Source: Candidatus Thermoflexus tengchongensis
GTDB lineage: Bacteria; Chloroflexota; Anaerolineae; Thermoflexales; Thermoflexaceae
Length of the DNA stretch: 64,000 nucleotides
Direction of reading: 5' to 3'
NCBI GenBank assembly: GCA_016842085.1
Contig: JAEVEX010000061.1
Coordinates: 27,289-91,288 of the forward strand
Shown here: one piece after another, positions 60,602 through 64,000 of the stretch
How the letters are laid out: each line of letters starts with the position of its first letter
Position numbering within the stretch: position 1 is the first letter of the stretch
The notes under the pieces: model-generated
The model's database searches: none
Seen by the model: only the letters and a program-made list of their open reading frames with translations
Told to the model about the DNA's origin: nothing
Made by a program: the position numbers and the translations under genes

Positions 60602-61897
60602 ATGCCCATACGAAGGACCTCTCTGCTTCAGGCTGCATGCCGGATGGTTTGCACCCGATCTCCGCTGGAAGGGCTGATGGCCCTTTCGGAGATTTACGGG
60701 GAAGCATTCTGGCTGACCTGGCCCGGTTTCCGCGCGCTGGTCGCTGCCGGATCACGCGCCGCGCGGACAGTGCTTCTCAAGAAACGGGAGCACTTTCGCT
60801 CCCGCGTTGACGGCGATCCGGTTGCGCAGCTTTTCCGCCGGGGCCTTCTGGTGACTGATGGCCCCCTGCACGAGGCCCTGCGGCGGGAAATGGAGCCGTT
60901 CCTGCGCGGGCCTGAGCTGGCCCGCTGGATCCCGATGATCCTTCGGCGGACCGATGAGCGGATCCATCACTGGGCGTCCCGGAAGCGAGTGGATTTGCTG
61001 GAGGAGTTTCGGCTGTTGACTCTGGGAATCCTGATGGAATCCCTCTTCGGCCTTTCCCTGGAAGACACCGAGCTACAGCTTCTGGCGCAGATGCTGAAGA
61101 TGGCGGTGGCCTACATCTCTCCAGGCATCTGGCTGATATGGAGGAACGGACCCCGCTGCATCGATATATCCGATCTCCATCGTCTGGACATGCAGATCCG
61201 TCAGTGGATCCAGGATCGCCGGAAGGAAAATCGCCATGATGGGGATCTGCTGTCCCACTGGATGCGATGCCGGTGGATGGATGACGAGCTGATCCGGGAC
61301 CAGATGCTGACGCTGATGATCGCCGGGCACGATACGGTGACCGCCTGGCTGGCCTGGACGATGGGCCTGTTGCTGTCTCATCCGGGAGAGATGAAACGGA
61401 TCCAGGCTGAGCTGTGGAGCGTTGCGGGCCATCGACCTCCATGTTTCGAGGACCTGGGGCATCTGCCGTATCTCGAAGCGGCGGCCCGGGAATCCATGCG
61501 CTTATACCCCCCCATTCCTATCGTGAACCGCATGGCCGGTGCGCCAATCGCCGTGGAAGGTTATACCGTTCCCATCGGGACGCGTGTGATGATTCCGATT
61601 TATGTGCTACACCGGCGACCGGAACGATGGGAAGAAGCGAGTCGTTTCCAACCCGAGCGTTTCCTGAGGCCCGGCGGAGTCCCTACAGGTGGCTTTGATT
61701 ATCTTCCCTTTGGTGGAGGTCCTCGATTCTGTGTGGGAGCTTCCTTCGCCTGGATGGAGGGTCGGATCATCCTGATCCGGATTCTTCAACGAGTGCGAAT
61801 GGAACCGGCTTTCGGGAGGCTGACCGCGCGACTGGGAGCGACCCTGGAACCCCGAGGCGGGTTGCCGGTGACGATCCGCGATATTCGTGAGGCGTAG
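60602..61897 (+). CDS. cytochrome P450, probable carotenoid oxygenase (CYP175-like role)
   Basis: A 431-residue soluble P450. It has the I-helix LTLMIAGHDTVTAW, the ExxR region LEAAARESMRLYPPIPI, the PERF-type motif FQPERFL and the heme loop FGGGPRFCVGASFA with the ligand Cys. In Thermus, CYP175A1 hydroxylates beta-carotene in the same kind of cluster, so ring hydroxylation is the likely job. ATG 60602 follows GAGGGAATCGGG. Electron donors are not in the window. Confidence 0.88.
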   Translation: MPIRRTSLLQAACRMVCTRSPLEGLMALSEIYGEAFWLTWPGFRALVAAGSRAARTVLLKKREHFRSRVDGDPVAQLFRRGLLVTDGPLHEALRREMEPFLRGPELARWIPMILRRTDERIHHWASRKRVDLLEEFRLLTLGILMESLFGLSLEDTELQLLAQMLKMAVAYISPGIWLIWRNGPRCIDISDLHRLDMQIRQWIQDRRKENRHDGDLLSHWMRCRWMDDELIRDQMLTLMIAGHDTVTAWLAWTMGLLLSHPGEMKRIQAELWSVAGHRPPCFEDLGHLPYLEAAARESMRLYPPIPIVNRMAGAPIAVEGYTVPIGTRVMIPIYVLHRRPERWEEASRFQPERFLRPGGVPTGGFDYLPFGGGPRFCVGASFAWMEGRIILIRILQRVRMEPAFGRLTARLGATLEPRGGLPVTIRDIREA

Positions 61898-61908
61898 GAG
61901 AAAACAAG

Positions 61909-62997
61909 ATGGATTTCCCATGGATCAACATCGCCGGGGCGGCAATCGCCGGTGGACTATCCGTTCTGGGATACCAGCGAGCTCGCATGCTCCCGGTCCC
62001 ACCGCCCGTCCCATCCGATCGGCCATTGCCCGCCCTATCCATTATTGTGCCTGCGCGGAATGAGGCCGATCAGCTGCCCGATTTGTTGCAGTCCCTGAGG
62101 CAGCTGCAATACCCCGGCCCGCTGGAGATCTGGGTGGTTGATGATGGCTCCACAGATGGGACCGGAGAGATCGCCCAGGCATGGGGCGCACAGGTCATCC
62201 GGGTCGAAGGCCCCCCTGCTGGCTGGCTGGGAAAGCCTTACGCTCTTCACCAGGGGGCGCTACAGGCACGAGGGGAATGGCTGCTGTTCACCGATGCAGA
62301 CACACGCCATGCCCCGGACAGCGCCGCTCGGGTGATGGGGTGGGCGATCGAGCATGGCCTGGACGGCGTTACTCTCTTTCCGGCGTTCGAAGTCCGGAAC
62401 ACCATGGAGGCAGCGGTGATCTCCGTGGCCTTTGCGGGATGGTTCGCCGCGCTCACGGATTTTCAGGGGATCATCAACGGCCAGTACCTGCTGATCCGTC
62501 GCTCGACATACGAAGCAAGTGGCGGGTTCGCGGCTGTACGCGGAGAGCTGCTGGAAGACCTCGCGCTGGGCCGTCGGCTGCAGCGCTCAGGATATCGGGT
62601 GGCTCTTGTCAACGGCCGCCCGCTGGTGCGGGCTCGCATGAGCCGGAGCCTGGGTCATCTCTGGCAAGCGATGGCTCGCTGGAGCGGAGGCGCGCTGGAT
62701 CAGCCCCCAGAACGGCGTCTGCTTGCCGTTCTGCTGGTGGCTGGAATGGCCACGCCGTTGAGGCTTTTATGGCCATCGGGACATCCGGCCGCTTTGATAG
62801 GTTATGGGGCCTCCTGGCTGATCGCTGCCCTGGGGCTGTTGCTGTGGGCCCGTCGTATCGGCTCGCCATCCGCCTCGATCCTCGCTCCCCTGGGGGCAAC
62901 CCTGGTGGCCAGCGCAGGGATCTACGGGTGGCTGAGCACAGGATTGGGATGGGGGCTCAGCTGGAAAGGCCGTCACGTGCGGCGCCAGATGTCATAA
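61909..62997 (+). CDS. GT2-family glycosyltransferase, probable carotenoid glycosyltransferase
   Basis: A 362-residue membrane-associated GT-A enzyme. The N-terminal helix is followed by LSIIVPARNEADQLPDLLQS, VVDDGSTDGTGEIA, LFTDADTRHAPDS and LLEDLALGRRLQRSGYRV, the donor and catalytic sites, then about three C-terminal helices. CruC/CrtQ-type enzymes with this layout glycosylate hydroxylated carotenoids; hopene-associated HpnB is a similar-looking alternative. The position after the P450 favours a hydroxyl-carotenoid acceptor. Confidence 0.8.
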   Translation: MDFPWINIAGAAIAGGLSVLGYQRARMLPVPPPVPSDRPLPALSIIVPARNEADQLPDLLQSLRQLQYPGPLEIWVVDDGSTDGTGEIAQAWGAQVIRVEGPPAGWLGKPYALHQGALQARGEWLLFTDADTRHAPDSAARVMGWAIEHGLDGVTLFPAFEVRNTMEAAVISVAFAGWFAALTDFQGIINGQYLLIRRSTYEASGGFAAVRGELLEDLALGRRLQRSGYRVALVNGRPLVRARMSRSLGHLWQAMARWSGGALDQPPERRLLAVLLVAGMATPLRLLWPSGHPAALIGYGASWLIAALGLLLWARRIGSPSASILAPLGATLVASAGIYGWLSTGLGWGLSWKGRHVRRQMS

Positions 62998-63073
62998 AGC
63001 TTGCTCAAGGCCCGAAGTTGGGGCTGGATGATCCGGACCCTTATCGAAGAAGCGGCAACGCCAGGAGGCTTAT

Positions 63074-63859
63074 ATGAGCTATATCGAGTTTATAGCCCTT
63101 TTTCTGATCGCCCCGATTCTGATCGTAGGCATACAGGTAATCCGACGCACTCAGCGAGGGGAGATCCCATCCCATGTTGCCCGCCGGGGGCTTTATGGAA
63201 CGCTGGCCCTCGCCGGGATCGCCCTTGTGTATACCACGCCATGGGATAACGTCATGGTCGAACGGGGGATCTGGGGATATGATCCCCATCGGGTTCTCGG
63301 CATCATCATCGGCTGGGTGCCTCTGGAGGAATATCTTTTCTTCGTGCTTCAACCGATCCTGATCGGCCTCTGGGGGCTCCTGAGCTGGACCCCGATTCGG
63401 GAAAGCCCTATCGTTCCCTCAGCAGGCCTCCGATGGGGAGCCGGATTGATCATGGTGGGCGCCTGGGCCGTCCTCCTCGCTATGGAAAATCGGTTCGGGC
63501 CACAGTGGGCATACTTCAAGGCTATTCTCGCCTGGGGACTGCCCCCGCTGATCCTGCAAATCGGATTCGGAGCTGATCTTCTGTGGGACAATCGCCGATC
63601 TCTCCTGATTCGATGGATCCCACCCGCGCTCTTTCTGAGCGCGGCGGATCGTCTGGCCATCGCTGAAGGAATCTGGTTCCTGAATCCGGATCTTACCACG
63701 GGCCTGACTGTGCTGAGCCTTCCTGTTGAGGAAGGATTGTTCTTTTTTCTGACCAGCTTGCTGGTTGCAGGAGGATGGACTCTGTGGATGCATCCGGCAG
63801 CGCGGCACCGCCTCCTGATCAGGAAACCCCAGCGTATTGCAGGAAGGACAAGGGCATGA
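63074..63859 (+). CDS. crtYcd: lycopene cyclase of the fused CrtYc/CrtYd (CarR-like) type
   Basis: A 261-residue membrane protein with about seven helices in two halves. Half one has TTPWDNVMVERGIWGY and GWVPLEEYLFF; half two has LPVEEGLFFFLTSLL. The duplicated PxEE(x)FF motifs are the mark of the bacterial/archaeal heterodimeric cyclases, fused in one chain. It makes the ring ends of gamma- or beta-carotene. ATG 63074 follows GGAGGCTTAT. Its stop overlaps the plsY start. Confidence 0.9.
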   Translation: MSYIEFIALFLIAPILIVGIQVIRRTQRGEIPSHVARRGLYGTLALAGIALVYTTPWDNVMVERGIWGYDPHRVLGIIIGWVPLEEYLFFVLQPILIGLWGLLSWTPIRESPIVPSAGLRWGAGLIMVGAWAVLLAMENRFGPQWAYFKAILAWGLPPLILQIGFGADLLWDNRRSLLIRWIPPALFLSAADRLAIAEGIWFLNPDLTTGLTVLSLPVEEGLFFFLTSLLVAGGWTLWMHPAARHRLLIRKPQRIAGRTRA

Positions 63860-64000
63860 CGGATGTTTTGAGTGTGATGCTCTGGACGCTGATCGCGGGC
63901 CTATCGGGCTCGTTGCCGCTGGCCTACTGGATCGGCCTCTGGGCCCTCGGAGTGGATATCCGCCGCTATGGCGATGGGAACCCGGGAGCCATGAACGTGA
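63856..64000 (+). CDS. plsY: glycerol-3-phosphate acyltransferase PlsY, 5' part
   Basis: The first 48 codons are in the window. They encode GLSGSLPLAYWIGLWALGVD and IRRYGDGNPGAMNV, matching the PlsY start (GSxPxxYxxxxxxGxDIRxxGSGNxGAxN). The enzyme transfers an acyl group from acyl phosphate to glycerol 3-phosphate in the membrane. The ATG overlaps the cyclase stop (ATGA), so it is translationally coupled to the carotenoid operon. The gene runs past the window end. Confidence 0.85.
   Translation, partial: MTDVLSVMLWTLIAGLSGSLPLAYWIGLWALGVDIRRYGDGNPGAMNV

Overview
The window is GC-rich bacterial chromosome with tightly packed genes, strong GGAGG-type ribosome binding sites and several -10 boxes close to TATAAT. 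The gene mix is a diacylglyceryl transferase and SecD/SecF, a Gram-positive-type AmaP-like protein, an F420-type luciferase-like oxidoreductase, an archaeal-type phosphoglycerate mutase (ApgM), a Thermus-like light-controlled carotenoid cluster, and short thermophile-style proteins. This suggests a thermophilic member of the Chloroflexota, perhaps near Thermoflexus. That placement is an inference from gene content and protein style; no 16S gene is present.

Layout. 1-4251: branched-chain and aspartate-family amino acid synthesis (3' end of a citramalate/isopropylmalate synthase gene, leuB, ilvD, asd). 4252-6110: an EamA transporter and an array of nested palindromic repeats. 6094-10878 (minus): one overlapping operon, lgt - ClC channel - pentaheme cytochrome c - glycosyltransferase. 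11164-13095: zinc-ribbon protein and an atypical class II aldolase. 13153-18137 (minus): EamA transporter, a histidine kinase/response regulator pair and a double ABC permease. 18396-20872: secDF behind a clear promoter. 20960-29256 (minus): amidase, potCBA-like polyamine transporter, agmatinase-family enzyme, zinc-ribbon membrane protein and a GT-C glycosyltransferase. 29476-33507: coiled-coil/nuclease-like protein, ApgM, M28 peptidase.

33628-42150 is the accessory region. It holds four full or partial copies of a DCC-type (CxxC) thiol-disulfide protein whose intact form ends in a twin-arginine RRDFL hydrophobic tail. Unrelated cargo lies between the copies: a matrixin-like metalloprotease fused in frame to one copy, a lipoprotein, and small membrane proteins. 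Degraded transposase fragments of at least four kinds lie among them, with patches of lower GC. 42464-52323 returns to core genes (LLM oxidoreductase, hotdog thioesterase, FAD subunit, rel, AmaP-like, ribF, truB, era, DUF2085) and a tRNA-Leu(CAA).

52559-64000 is a light/B12-type carotenoid regulon: crtB diverges from crtI - CarH-like MerR/B12 regulator - SRPBCC protein - second CrtI-like enzyme - DICT-like sensor - photolyase - cytochrome P450 - glycosyltransferase - lycopene cyclase - plsY, mostly overlapping or nearly so. The crtB/crtI intergenic region carries a perfect 12-bp inverted repeat in which each arm contains the TTGACA -35 box of one of two divergent promoters. A repressor on this palindrome would silence both arms together. 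This is the best-supported regulatory prediction in the window.
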